Below, in pieces: positions 1 to 20,163 of a stretch of 64,000 bases of DNA. A program made the translations under genes and the position numbers. Source of the DNA: Heterodera schachtii (taxonomy: Eukaryota > Nematoda > Chromadorea > Rhabditida > Heteroderidae); assembly GCA_023374025.1 (NCBI GenBank), contig SIJG01000015.1:999398-1063397 (forward strand), in the 5' to 3' direction. The notes below the pieces were generated by a model that did no database searches, was not told the origin of the DNA, and worked only from the letters and a program-made list of their open reading frames with translations. Every line of letters starts with the position of its first letter. Positions within the stretch are counted from its first letter, which is position 1.

Positions 1-188
1 CAAATACCAGGTGGTTTTCGAGGTCGCTGATCACGAATATGGCATCCATAAATTCGAGTTTTTTCAAAATTAAAAAATTGATAAACTTTCTAAAAAAATC
101 TTTTCCCTGGTGTCACTGCACTCCCAAAATTTTTTAATTTTTTTAAAATCAATATAAAATTCATTAATGACCAACATTGCATTTACAG

Positions 189-334
189 GATGCCTCTGAA
201 TCTGAAGATACGGACTACGAAGACGACCTGAACAGCAATGTCGCCTGTGTCAGAGATGGAAAATTTGAGGACTTGATCGTCCGCGTGCGGAGCGCGCTGA
301 AAAACGGAAACGGCCGAAAATTGACAGTCTGCGG
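189..334 (+). CDS. Internal exon of an unrecognised gene with an acidic patch
   Basis: A GC-rich block opens after a clean acceptor (TTTACAG) and closes at GTAAGC, 146 nt in all. Only one frame is open. It begins DASESEDTDYEDDLNSN and continues with a basic helix-like stretch, FEDLIVRVRSALKNGNGRK. The composition contrasts with the AT-rich flanks, which supports a real exon. No domain was recognised. It leaves phase 2, and I could not find a next exon that joins cleanly. It may belong with the candidate exons near 1022-1200 and 1940-2180. The upstream part of the gene lies outside the window. Confidence 0.5.
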
Positions 335-1003
335 GTAAGCTGAAACAATTTAATATATGATCAGTGTAATATATAAATTATCAATTTTTTCGGGGTTTTT
401 CTTGGTCATTGATCACGAATTTGAATTCATTTTGACCAATTACGAATCCCTGATCCGAATTCGAACAAAATTCGAAAACTCAAATGTTTGTATCTATACA
501 CATGACCATTTTTTTTGATGTTGCAATGGTTTTTGGTAACATATAGCTTGTTTTGATCAACTTATAAAAACAAAAGTAAATTTTGAACTTCAGCTTTTTG
601 TTCGAATTCGGGTCCGGAATTCGAAATTGGTCAAAATGAATGTTTGATTCCGGTTCATCGGCCTTCGATACTGAAGCCTGAAACCCGACCCGAAAAAATA
701 TATTTGAAGCGAATACTCCCAAAAAATTTTTATCAGCATACACATTTTATGTATGTGGAGAATTGTAAAAGAGGGAAAGAAAAAGGAGGGGAAAAATCCA
801 TTTAAAAATTTTTTTATGAAATACTTTTAAATAAAATTTACGAAGGTTCAAAAGATCATGGATTAATGCCCATTTTGACGAAAACTTTCTGAAATAATAA
901 TTATTATAATATCAATTTTATTACAGAAATAACAATTAAATTTAAAATAAAAATTTAATTAAATTTCAGTTTATTTTCTAATCACATTTAAAAAATAAAT
1001 TTT
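335..1003. repeat. Intron or spacer with an inverted-repeat MITE at 425-641
   Basis: An inverted repeat runs from ATTCATTTTGACCAATT at 425 to its reverse complement ending at 641. Inside both arms is the shared core CCGAATTCGAACAAAA. The same core recurs as arm pairs near 22170/22350, 22850/23080 and 29500/29690, and singly near 58640, so this is one MITE family. The rest of the stretch, 642-1003, is AT-rich with nothing recognised. Confidence 0.6.
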
Positions 1004-1021
1004 ATGATTAAAGCTCTGGAG

Positions 1022-1200
1022 ATGCGCGCTGGAAAAACGTACAGCGCCGGACAATCGAGGAGCAATGCCACAATCGACAAGCCGAGCGCTTCCAAACAAC
1101 GTGTCCAACCGAAATCGAGGAGCAAAGCCAGAAGCGACAAGAAGAGCACATCCAAACAACGTGGCGAACCGAAACTGTTGGATCGGTACTTGAGCAATTG
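1022..1200 (+). CDS. Candidate basic repeat exon
   Basis: The open frame from the ATG at 1022 begins MRAGKTYSAGQ and reads into two 20-residue units rich in Ser, Lys and Arg, ending just before a strong donor, GTAAGT, at 1201. The units differ at several residues. A second frame across the same bases is also open over the repeat (NRGAMPQSTSRALPNN and so on), so the true frame is uncertain. No start or acceptor is decisive and the splice phase does not join cleanly to the exons at 189-334 or 1940. No family was recognised. It could be a low-complexity segment of a basic or nuclear protein. Confidence 0.3.
1055..1174 (+). repeat. 60-bp tandem duplication, two units
   Basis: Positions 1055-1114 and 1115-1174 are two copies of a 60-bp unit starting TCGAGGAGCAA, differing at scattered bases. 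Sixty is a multiple of three, so the duplication keeps the frame and gives a 20-residue protein repeat if translated. Confidence 0.85.
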
Positions 1201-1204
1201 GTAA

Positions 1205-1939
1205 GTAAAAGAAAATTTAAATCAGAATTCTTCACGGACTTTTTGAAGCAATTATTTTTTGGATTTTTTTATCCGTAGGTAATTTGTCTTAATGGGCCAA
1301 AGTCTCTGGGTCTTTTGTTCATGTGTCCTTTGAGAGGAAACCCCCTAATTGTCAGGGCTTTTCTTAAAAACAAGAAAATTATTTTTTTTTTAATTTACCA
1401 AATTCATAATTTTTCTAGGAAATAATCAAATTTAAATTTTTATTTATTTTTGATAGTAATTGAAAAACTTTTTTAGCAAAAAACAATCAATTAAAAACCA
1501 ACAAATAAGTAAGATTTATAAAATGAAATATTAACAAAAAATGCAAAAATTCATTTTTTCAAATTCCTTCTCGACTTATAATTGGTTTTTTAATATTTTG
1601 CTGAAAATTGGCCTATCAGAAGTGATCGAAAAATATTAAATTTTTATTGGCTCAATGTGAGAAAAATTATGGATTTTAAAATTAAAGGAAATGCCCATAT
1701 TGGCAATTTCCGTTACATTCGAGTTAATTTTTATTGTATCTTTTGCCACCCATCCCATTGTTAGTGGGAGGGAGAATTAAAGAGCTATCCAATGGAATGT
1801 TTAGTTTGGTTCTTTAAAAAAATATGACCAATTTTCTGTAAAAAATTTCTTTTTTACGAAACGCCCCATCGTGGCTTACGAAATGACTTAACACCTCCCC
1901 CCCGCCCGTTTTTTCAGAGAGTGATCCTTTCGCCATTTA
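1205..1939. other. AT-rich spacer or intron, nothing recognised
   Basis: Homopolymer-rich AT sequence with no supported exon, RNA gene or clear inverted repeat. Confidence 0.6.
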
Positions 1940-2180
1940 GCGACCTCCGACACTGAAGACGAACTTTTTGATCGCACACGCCACTTTTGCACACTTTGTG
2001 TCGTGGAGGGACCACTAGTACGGAACGTACTTTGTCCAAAGTTTAGTCGAGGTGCTTTCAAAAAGGGCGTGTCAGGAGGACATTCTGAACATGATGACGC
2101 GGGTCAACGACTTGGTAGGCAAGCTGTGCGCGGGACCGCCCGACCACCAAACGCAGACGCCCGTTGTGGAGTGTACGCTG
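1940..2180 (+). CDS. Candidate exon with a probable one-base frame break
   Basis: After the acceptor CATTTAG the frame TSDTEDELFDRTRHFC continues to about position 1995. A protein-like sequence then goes on in another frame, YFVQSLVEVLSKRACQ followed by EDILNMMTRVNDLVGKL, until about 2180. The two halves lie in different frames of one GC-rich block, so a one-base indel near 1990-2020 is likely. The first half has a Cys pair (FCTLC). I recognise no family. The acidic start resembles the exon at 189-334, and both may belong to one gene. Possible donors are present near 2170. Confidence 0.35.
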
Positions 2181-2407
2181 AGAAAGAAATTTTTTTCAAT
2201 CCCGTTGAATCAACAATTTATTAAAATTTTGTTTTTCAACAAAAAACGTTGGTTTTTGGGATTAATAAGCTATAAGCAAACAATTTGTGTGGATTTTCAT
2301 TTAAAAAATGATAAAATATATGTTGATTAAAAAAATGAAGATCATATTTTGTCGATAGGTGGTAACCCATGGGTATACAAAAAGAAAATTAAAAATAATC
2401 TAATTTC

Positions 2408-2470
2408 TGTAGAGGGATTGAACCATGGGCAAGAAGAAGGATAAGTCAAGGAGACTAGCCACTAGGCCAT
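2408..2470 (-). repeat. tRNA-related, SINE-like sequence
   Basis: On the minus strand the sequence reads GGCCTAGTGGCTAGTCTCC (A-box-like) followed about 25 nt later by GGTTCAATCCC (B-box-like). The stems are too imperfect for a working tRNA. Two similar sequences occur near 47.7 kb and 54.4 kb. Confidence 0.5.
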
Positions 2471-2576
2471 TTTCACAATTATTAGGGTCACTTTCAAAGA
2501 ATATATTTGATATTTTTTTTAATTTTTTCCTTTGGTTCATTAATTTTTCACTCAGACCCCCATTCTTACCAGTGCT

Positions 2577-2832
2577 TGTTTTTCCCGGTTCCCGGTTGCC
2601 CTACCGGGACCGGGACCGGGACCTGAGCTTTTCAAAATCCGGGACCGGGAACCGGGACCGGGACCTCGGATGACCGGGAATTCCCGGCCCGGTCCCGCCC
2701 GCTCAACTCTAGTAAAAATAAGCAGTTCCGGGTTTTTTCCCGGTTTTCCCAGCCAAAAATTCCCGGTTTTTCAACCCGAAAAGGTCCCGGTCCCGGTTAA
2801 GCCCAAAATTCCCGGTCCCGCTCTACTCTAGT
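2577..2832. repeat. GGGACC-rich palindromic element
   Basis: A GC-rich cluster of alternating GGGACC and GGTCCC runs ends in GGTCCCGCTCTACTCTA. Related elements lie at 19603-19795, 28805-28910 and 58302-58492, two of them (19603 and 58302) with mirror-like ends. It should fold into strong hairpins. It may hold two nested copies. Confidence 0.7.
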
Positions 2833-2997
2833 TTTAACGCTTGCTATAATATTTTGGTCATAGTTAAGATCTTGATTTCATTTTGAATGTTTTGGCGTTT
2901 TGTTTTTTACGCCAACGATCGCTTTTTTTTCCTTTTTTAACGTCCATGCGGTAAAAATAAGCAGTTCCGGGCTTGGTCCGGTCCGAATGCTTATTTA

Positions 2998-3623
2998 TAG
3001 GGCCGCGATTTCTAGTGAAAAAACTTTTTTTTTGCTCGATTGATTTGAAGAAAGGAGCTCAAAAACGCATTTCTGCATTAAAATTTTTTCATTTGGACGT
3101 CATTTTTCGTCACTAGAAATCACTATTTTGGCGTTTCGTCACTTAAAATAGTGAAAATTCACTTTTTTGGCGTTTTGTCACTATTTTTTCACTATTTCGA
3201 CATTTTTTGGAAAATTCCTTAACAAAAATGCAATAAAATCAAAAAATGCTCCCCTAAGAAGCGATCTAAAATTTTTTCAAAAAATGCACCCCTAAGAATC
3301 GACATAAAAATTTTTTTTGAAAAATACCACTAAGAATTGGAAAATTTTCATAAAAATTTTTCCCCCAAATTTTTTCTTGACAAAATTTTTGATTTAAAAA
3401 ATGTCAATATTTGTTAAGGTAAATGTTAGAAAGGAAATTTACCTCATTTGCAACTGAAATTAGTGAATAAAATTTTTTTTTGCTCATTTTTTGGCTGAAA
3501 ATTATGTCACTATTCGTCACTATTTCGGACTTTTTTCACTATTTTGTCACTTTTTTGGCACTTTTTCGTCACTATTTTAGTTAACTATTTTGGGATTTTT
3601 CGTCACTAAAAGTCGCGGCCCTA
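2998..3623. mobile_element. hAT-like MITE with perfect 8-bp target duplication
   Basis: The element begins TAGGGCCGCGA and ends TCGCGGCCCTA. It is flanked by the direct repeat CTTATTTA at 2990-2997 and 3624-3631. TAGGG ends with 8-bp target duplications are typical of the hAT superfamily. The 626-bp interior has no transposase and is rich in TCACTATTTT motifs. A minus-strand remnant of the interior lies near 28190-28385. Confidence 0.85.
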
Positions 3624-3631
3624 CTTATTTA

Positions 3632-4677
3632 TTTAATTTTTGTTTGGTGTCTAATCCGGCAGACCACCAATTTATTTAAAATTTTCAAAAATTTATCAAT
3701 TCAGCTACTGCTTTCTCTCTCTCTATCTGCCTAATCTCGCGATGATTTTGCTATGATTCATCGTCAAAAAAGTGATGACATCATCGGCGGCCGCCTCTGA
3801 CGACTATCGGCGGATGTTTTTTGAAATGAATGGGTGTGTTTGTGTGTAATTACTTCATTAAAATATTTATTTGGTCGTTTTAAAAAAAATCGTGGGGCTT
3901 AATTCATTTTTATGAACCAGTCAAATCGATTTTAGTGGGTCCTCTGATTTCCATACTCATTTATTTACCCAAATTTTCAGCAATTTGTAAATTTTATCAT
4001 TTATGGGACCCGATAAAGTTGATTTGTCCATATTATATGAAAATTATTCGGATATCCAATGATGCAAACGAACGTTTAATTGATTGTTTCTAAAAATTTT
4101 CCATTTTTAACCATTTTTCCATTTAGTGAGTCGTCGTCAAGTACTTCAAATTATCGACTTTGGTCCAAATACACAATTTATGCAGTCAACATCATTTTCA
4201 TGGTTTATTTTTAATTTTTGGCTCTAATTTAGCAACAAAAAAAATATCACATTCTTTGGCACTTTTGTCGATTATTGGCACCAAAAAATAAGCAAATTGC
4301 AAAAAAATGGAGACGATAAATCACAAATTGGAACTTTGTTTGTTCTAGTGGCCCCCCATTATCATATTTTAGCAAAAAACAAACAAACAGCAAAAAGCAG
4401 CGAAAAAAAAATTAACAGAATTTTGGCATTAGTGCACTTTTGGCGTCTTTCATTCATCACTTTCTTTGGCCATAACTTCTTTATTACTTGACCAAGGCCT
4501 ACATTTTTGGTATCCAACCAAAGACCAAAGTTTAGGGAATTTTTTTTACATCCACCAGGTTCATTGCTAAAAAAACAGACAGAATAATTCTTGAATACAC
4601 TCCAAAGGTTTTCTGCATTACTAATTTTTCATTATGATTTTTTTTAAGTTCCCTAAGACTTTAAGCCTTCGCTTGAC
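3632..4677. other. AT-rich spacer, no gene seen
   Basis: Includes a short pyrimidine tract near 3712 and a GC-rich patch near 3790. I found no supported exon. The missing first exon of the downstream tetraspanin may lie somewhere in 3632-5390. Confidence 0.5.
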
Positions 4678-5039
4678 GGGCCAGCCCGTTTTCGCGCCGG
4701 CCGTTTTCGCGCCAGCGCAGTTTTTGAACTATAACTTTTTTCATTGTCAACCAAATCCAACTTTTTTGGTATCAGTCGATAACCCTAAGTATCCTCTATT
4801 TGCCTGCAAAATTGTGAAAATTTTCATTAAGGTTCAAAAAGGTTCCGGTCAAAAATGTTTAGAAAACCAGTTTTTTGAAATTTTCTGGCCCTAACTTTTT
4901 TGAACCTTAACCAAATTTTTCGCAATTTTGCAGGCTAATAGAGGAAATATAGTGCTATCGAATTATAACAAGAAAGTTGGATCTTGTTGACAATGAAAAA
5001 AGTTCAAAAACTGCGCTGGCGCGAAAACGACCCCGACCC
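4678..5039. mobile_element. MULE-like MITE with long inverted ends
   Basis: The arms share CGTTTTCGCGCCAGCGCAG and stay complementary for over 100 bp. The flanks TTCGCTTGAC and TTCGTTTGAT match at 8 of 10 positions and look like an aged 10-bp target duplication, as expected for Mutator-like elements. The inner motif GTCAACCAAAT with a TTTGCAGG-type core is shared with the MITE at 30363-30746. Confidence 0.7.
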
Positions 5040-5397
5040 TTCGTTTGATACCAAGAATGTATGGAGTGACAAAGTAACAAAGATGGCCAAAAAATTTATG
5101 TTGTACGCCTAAAGTGTATTGTAATAGAGCCCTAAATTACTTTCCGAATAGTTAAATTTAAAAAAAAAAAACGAATTTTGCAACCAACACACATTTTGAC
5201 TTTTATGCCTAAAAATAGCCACACTTTTGTATTATGTTATTTGTTCGACAGCCATGAGTCAATTGTTCAAAAAATTACCACTAACAATAAATAGTTGAAA
5301 CTTTTGACCAAAAATGTTGCCGATTTTTTTTTTGTAACATTTTAAACTCACTAATGCATAAATTGGATTTTTTTTTTACGAAATTTCTATTTTTTAG

Positions 5398-8300
5398 GTT
5401 GTGGGCACTTTGGTGTTGTCCACTGGTGCATGGTTACGTACGGACAGCCGTTTCCGCGACTTTCTCAGTGAGCGCTACCGCCAGGCGGTCCACGAGGCAT
5501 TTTGGGTATGCATTTTTAATGGGGGGAAATAATTTTTTTTAAACAAAAGGTAAAAAATGGACCAATTTCAAAATATCTGGACTTTTTTGATGGGAAAAAA
5601 ATCCGAGGAAAATTGATTGCACACGCATAAATTCCAATTGAAAATGCGGTGTCTCTTTTATACTCAAAAAAATGAAAATGTGGCACAAAAGCATTCACAA
5701 ACTGAGTTTTTTTTCTGGCAATTTTAGCCCTTGAAGTTTTTTGTATAGGAATTTTTGAAAATTTGTAGTAAACCCAACCCATATAAGCCAAACAATTGGC
5801 TTCGGGGGGCGGGGGGGGGGCTGAATTCAAAAATCCGATTTTTAGGGATGTATTTTTCTCTCTTTTTTTTTTTAAATCCCCCAATTTTTCACAGGAAGCG
5901 CCCACTCTGTACGCCTTCTCCTACATTATGATACTGCTCGGTGCGGCGCTGCTGCTGTTGGCCATGTTCGGCTGCTGCGGTGTCACCGCAACGGCGCAAA
6001 AGCGGACAAAGCGTCAGCGTCGAGGCGGCGGACAAAGTGGCGACAACAACGGCTGGGAGGCCCCCGTCGCTGTGGTCCACACTTCACCACCACTGCTTTG
6101 GCTGTACACGGTGGGCGCCGGTGTGCTGCTGATGTTCACCATCGGATGCGGCTGTTACATTTTGTACACCAAAGATGGGGTAGGAACGGAGAGAGACAAT
6201 TTGTAAACGGCTTTTGGCCACTCATTCTCCCCCCCCCCTGGGCACAAAAGAGTACAAACCGCATTTAAAATGCGATCAAAAAAAAAAAAGTTTTTTTTTC
6301 TTCGACAAATCGAATGATAAACGAAAGCTGAAGCATTTAGGTTTCCGAATAACACCAATTATCCCCAAGAAAAGTTGAGAATTTAATTAGGGGTTGACGC
6401 ATTGTCACTTTTTTTAATGGGCAAATAATTATTCATACAAAATTTTTGCAATGCGACACAACCAGACTCAAATTATCCCCTCCCTCCCTGCCCGTCCGGT
6501 TTTTTAAATTAGAACAAAAAAGCACTTTTTTGCCCCCCCCCCCCTCCGCATTTTTTGGGTTTTTCGTTAAAATAAAGAATTTTCATTGCATTTTATTTTT
6601 TATAAAATTCGTCAGATTGATGTGGAGTTGTCGGATGCTCTCAACTACATGGTCCAACATTACTACCAAGGGCCGGGCATTGTGCAGGAAACTCTGGACC
6701 GACTGCAGCAGGCGTTTCGCTGTTGTGGTAAAGCCAATGAAAAAAAAACACCCAGACATAAAAAATTGAAGGGTCTATCAAATTTTAGGATTCCATATTT
6801 ATTGGTGAAACATGATAAGTAAGAAGCGTTCTTGGTAAAAAAAAAATTAGAGGCCGGCATGATCGGTGTTTTCGTTTTTTTTTTTCGTTTCCGATTTTGC
6901 TTCTTCGGCTCTTTTCCAAAACTGACCGACCGAATCCCGACAAAAAAATAAATTTACATAATTTAAAAATTCATTTTTGAATTTTTTTGTTTAATTGATT
7001 CTCTCCTCATCTCCTGCTGATGTAGGCAATGCGGGTTGTTCCGATTTTCGTGCGTTTCGCCAAGACCCGCCCCGGACGTGCGACTTGCGCTGCGACGGGT
7101 GCCACTACCGTATTTGGCTTGCGCTGCGCATCGGCTTCTCCGTCGCGTTGGCCATCTTTGGCATTGTGATTTTGGCACAGGTTTGTTTTCTTTTGTTTGT
7201 GGCTGTAAGAGCAAACAAAAAAAAATTTTTCTAAAAAATTAGGAGGGGCCTCCACTTCGCCCCCGGGGGTGGTCAGTGTAAAAGAGAGAGCGAGCGGGGT
7301 CGCCAGCAAAGGGTGTAAAATTGGAGAAATTTTCGGCTAATTTTCGGTCCTTTTTTCATTCAGAAAAGTTTTGGCCCTTCTATACATTCTCAATTAGAAA
7401 ATGACTCACAATCAAAATTTAAAAATTTAGTTTTTAGTACAAAATTTTATTACCAAATTTCATTTGTTTTTCAAAATTTTCCCCGGCACCGCCTATCGGC
7501 CGATATTGAGTGTTTTGGCCAATAGTCTCACTTTTTTGAGATATTTTGAAAAAAAGAGTCATCAAAGTGCTAAATCAAATTTAATTTTAAAAAAAATCAT
7601 TTTTCTTGGGTTATTTTGATCATTTGATTCATGCAAAATGCAAAGTTTTGTTGGCAGATGGCGGCTATTTCGGTCTCACTGATTTTGCTGTGCACCACCT
7701 GAAGAAGACGACTACGACATTGACTTTGACAATGGCTATGGCTATGGTTGGACAACGGTGGCACAACGGCAGCCGCCGCCACACCATTATCATCAAAATC
7801 ATTACTACCACGGTGCCAATGCCATTGGCCACGCTGGTGGCGGTGGTGGTGCCGTTGTGACAGCGATGCGCAGTTTGGGCCATGCCACCGCTAATGCGCC
7901 GAACTATCAGTATGGAGCTGGTGGACACCGTCCTTCCACTTCTTCTGCTGGTTGGTGTCGAGAGGGGGTTGGGTAATCGGAAAGAAAATTTTACAAGGGG
8001 GGGCTCTGAATTTTGTCCCATAAATCGAAATTTCCCGTAAATGGTTGGCCCCGCGGCACCATTAATCAACATTTTATGAGACCCCCCCCCCCCCTTCCCT
8101 ACCGAAATAGGAAAAATTATTTGATAATTCTCAACAATTAAAAATTTCCACGTCTGCGCCGCCTATCGGAATCGCTTGGGACGACAAAATTCCATTGAAC
8201 CTTCGAAATTTAGCTCAAAAATTCACAAAACAGTTTGGCCAAAATTATTAAATCTGTACTTTTTCTCCCATCTAGGCATGTATGTTTGAAATTTGTCCTG

Positions 8301-8577
8301 GAAAAATTTTTTAGGTGGAAGGGCCGAGAGTAAAAAAATGAATCTTAAGGGCCTGGTAAATGTTAAATTCCAATAACCCTTTGTTTAAAACACAGAGATT
8401 GTTGGCAACATGTACGACGCTGTCGGTGGTGGTGGCACCCATGCGCCGTCCCGTCAACAATGGCACCACAGCGGCGGTGGCCGAGTGCCACACCAACGCC
8501 CATGGGACGGCCAGCGGCACCATTTCCTGTCCAACAATAAAAATAATGCTCCTCCGTCTTCCTTCCATTACTACTAA
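5398..8577 (+). CDS. Tetraspanin, N-terminal exon missing, one frame break
   Basis: Six exons: 5398-5505, 5895-6179, 6616-6727, 7026-7180, 7658-7950 and 8396-8577. The splice phases all agree if one surplus base is allowed near 7691-7697, giving about 377 aa. Order of parts: end of TM1 (VVGTLVLSTGAWLR), a short first loop, TM2 ending in FGCCG, a basic loop, TM3 (LYTVGAGVLLMFTIGCGCY), and the large extracellular loop with the diagnostic CCG at the 6616 exon end plus four further Cys (CSDFR, PRTC, LRC, DGC). TM4 starts RIWLALRIGFSVALA. The cytoplasmic tail is long, acidic (EEDDYDIDFD) and then His/Gly/Asn-rich. Tetraspanins organise membrane protein microdomains. As written, a TGA at 7700 would end the protein just after TM4. 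The exon carrying the start codon and first half of TM1 was not found upstream. Confidence 0.86.
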
Positions 8578-9200
8578 ATTTTGCAATTCAATTTTATCAT
8601 TTTTGAAATGTTTTTTTTTTATCGCTTCGTTCATAAAAATTCACTTAATAATTTTTTTGAAATTCTCTTTCATTTGGATTCGATTGAACATTCTCAGGAT
8701 TCTCTCATTTCTTTGATGGCTTTTTTATATATATAAATTTAATTTATTTTCAATTTTTGTCATTTGTTTTCTCCCAAAAACTAATCCAATCCCCCAAGTT
8801 TTTCGTAATTTCACCATTTTTCGAAAAATTTTAAAATGATTTTTCTAAATTTATATGACTATTAAATTGTCTATTTGAAACTTTATCCGAAAAATATAGT
8901 ACAAGATACCTACTTGGATTGGCTTTTTATTTTTGCTCATTTTATTGTATTCATTTTATTTATCTCTTTAACATTGATCGATTCATATTTAATTTTTTGT
9001 AAGAAAAAAATGTATTTTAGTTAAAATTTGTTTGTCACATATTTCCTATTTGTTGGCATCGACCAATTCAATGCTTTATTATTATTTTTTGCTTTTTACA
9101 TATTATTGTTACATTAATTAATTGATTTTATTTTATTCTTTTGTTTCAATTTAACAAGACCCATTTGGCCAACAAATAAACGACGGCACTGCCAGCCAAA
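8578..9200. other. Spacer between the tetraspanin and RNFT genes
   Basis: AT-rich, holding the 3' UTR of the tetraspanin and the 5' region of the next gene. No exon, repeat or RNA gene was recognised. Confidence 0.6.
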
Positions 9201-18705
<9,505 letters not shown>

Positions 18706-18884
18706 TCAGCAGTAGCAGCAGACCATGTCCGTCCAAGAAAATAATTATTGATTTTTTGTTGATCCATTTATCGATCGATCACTCACTCTCATTGATCAGA
18801 AATGTTTTGCTTGCTTTCCGTCCCTTTTTTTACTAACTCTCTCTCTCCCCATGATTCATGACACCAAGAAGATGTTCTATTTAT

Positions 18885-19400
18885 TTATTTATTATATTTG
18901 AATGTTAGATGTCCTCCAATCTTCAAAACAACGAATTAAAAAAATTTATGGCGGCACTTTGTTTTGATCTTTGCTCTTTTTGCCATTGGCATTTTGTTGC
19001 AAACACAAAAAATGCCCCGATTTTTGCCTCCCAAATTGTTGGGCATACTTTCGATATCCGTGTCTCCGAAACTCGGATATATTGATAGTGATGCCATAGA
19101 TTATTTAATTCAAAAAAGCAAATTGGCATTAAAAATGGAGTGCGGCTTTTCCCTTTGATGTTGGATGTAAGGTTGGAGATTATCCAAATCATCCGCCCGT
19201 TGGTTCTTTGGTGATTATTATTGTGTTTTGTTTCGACGATTTTTATCTTTTTATCCATCCATCTACCAAATTCATTCATCACTCATTTACTTGTTCATGT
19301 TCATTCAATTCACCTATTTTTTGTGTGTCGTTTTGCCCGTCCATTTTTTGCCCACTTTTTGCGGAATGTTTCAATTGCGGTTATTTTATTTGATTTTATT
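18885..19400. repeat. RNFT downstream flank, duplicated at 29896-30822 (copy A)
   Basis: The ~500 bp from TTATGGCGGCACTTTG through GCGGAATGTTTC is repeated at 29896-30822 with small indels. Copy A lies just past the RNFT stop codon (18705) and includes its likely 3' UTR or flank. It lacks the MITE found in copy B, so it shows the pre-insertion state. Confidence 0.85.
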
Positions 19401-19602
19401 TTGATGCTGACGATGAGCAAATGCGAGAGAACATGCAACAACTTTATACATAAACATGAATGTTTTACGCGCATTTATTTTTTATTTTTTTTGTGCGATT
19501 TTCGGTTATATGTGCCAATTTGATTTCTTCAAATTGTAAATGAATTAATTTTATAGCAAAAAAACAAAAAAGTTTTTTATTTGTTCAATTTAAGTGTTTT
19601 TA

Positions 19603-19795
19603 TTAGAGTAGAGCGGGACCTATGGACCTGGTACTGAAAAAACTTACAAATGAGTAAATAAGTACCGGTGTTGACCGGGACCGGTAAAAGTCCCGGTTTT
19701 TCCCGGGTTTCCCAGCCAACAACCCGATTTTTCAACCCGAAAAGTCTCGGTCCCGGTTTTGCCCAAAATTCCCGGTCCCGCTCTATTCTAGTTTT
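19603..19795. repeat. GGGACC-rich palindromic element
   Basis: Starts AGAGTAGAGCGGGACC and ends GGTCCCGCTCTATTCTA, so the ends are inverted repeats. Same family as 2577-2832. The rest of the 19401-20163 gap is AT-rich with nothing recognised. Confidence 0.8.
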
Positions 19796-20163
19796 ATAAC
19801 CGATCGAATGGTTAATTTTGGCAATTATGTAGAATTGTGGTCCCGACGAAAAATTAATTTAAAATTTTATTTTAATTCCTGGGATGAAAAAATGCGCTGA
19901 TTAAATAACCTAAGCGCAGCTTTTCCAAAATCATTGATTTTGTCTATGATTTTTTCATCGAAGTACTTGGTTTTTCAACAATTTTTATTATTTTTAAAAC
20001 TTACTTTACAAGAATTTGGTGGTAAAAAATGCGCTGATTACGAAACTGAACTCAGATTTCGAAAAATCATGTTTATACATATACATGAGGGTGAAAAACA
20101 ATTCCACGCTTAATTTTTGTGCAAATTTTTTCAAAAATTTTCCTTATTTTAGGCTAAATTTAA

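Noticed and set aside
7658..7702. TGA at 7700 as the natural end of the tetraspanin
   Set aside because: The next frame continues with an acidic, high-quality tail and joins in phase to a last exon at 8396-8577.
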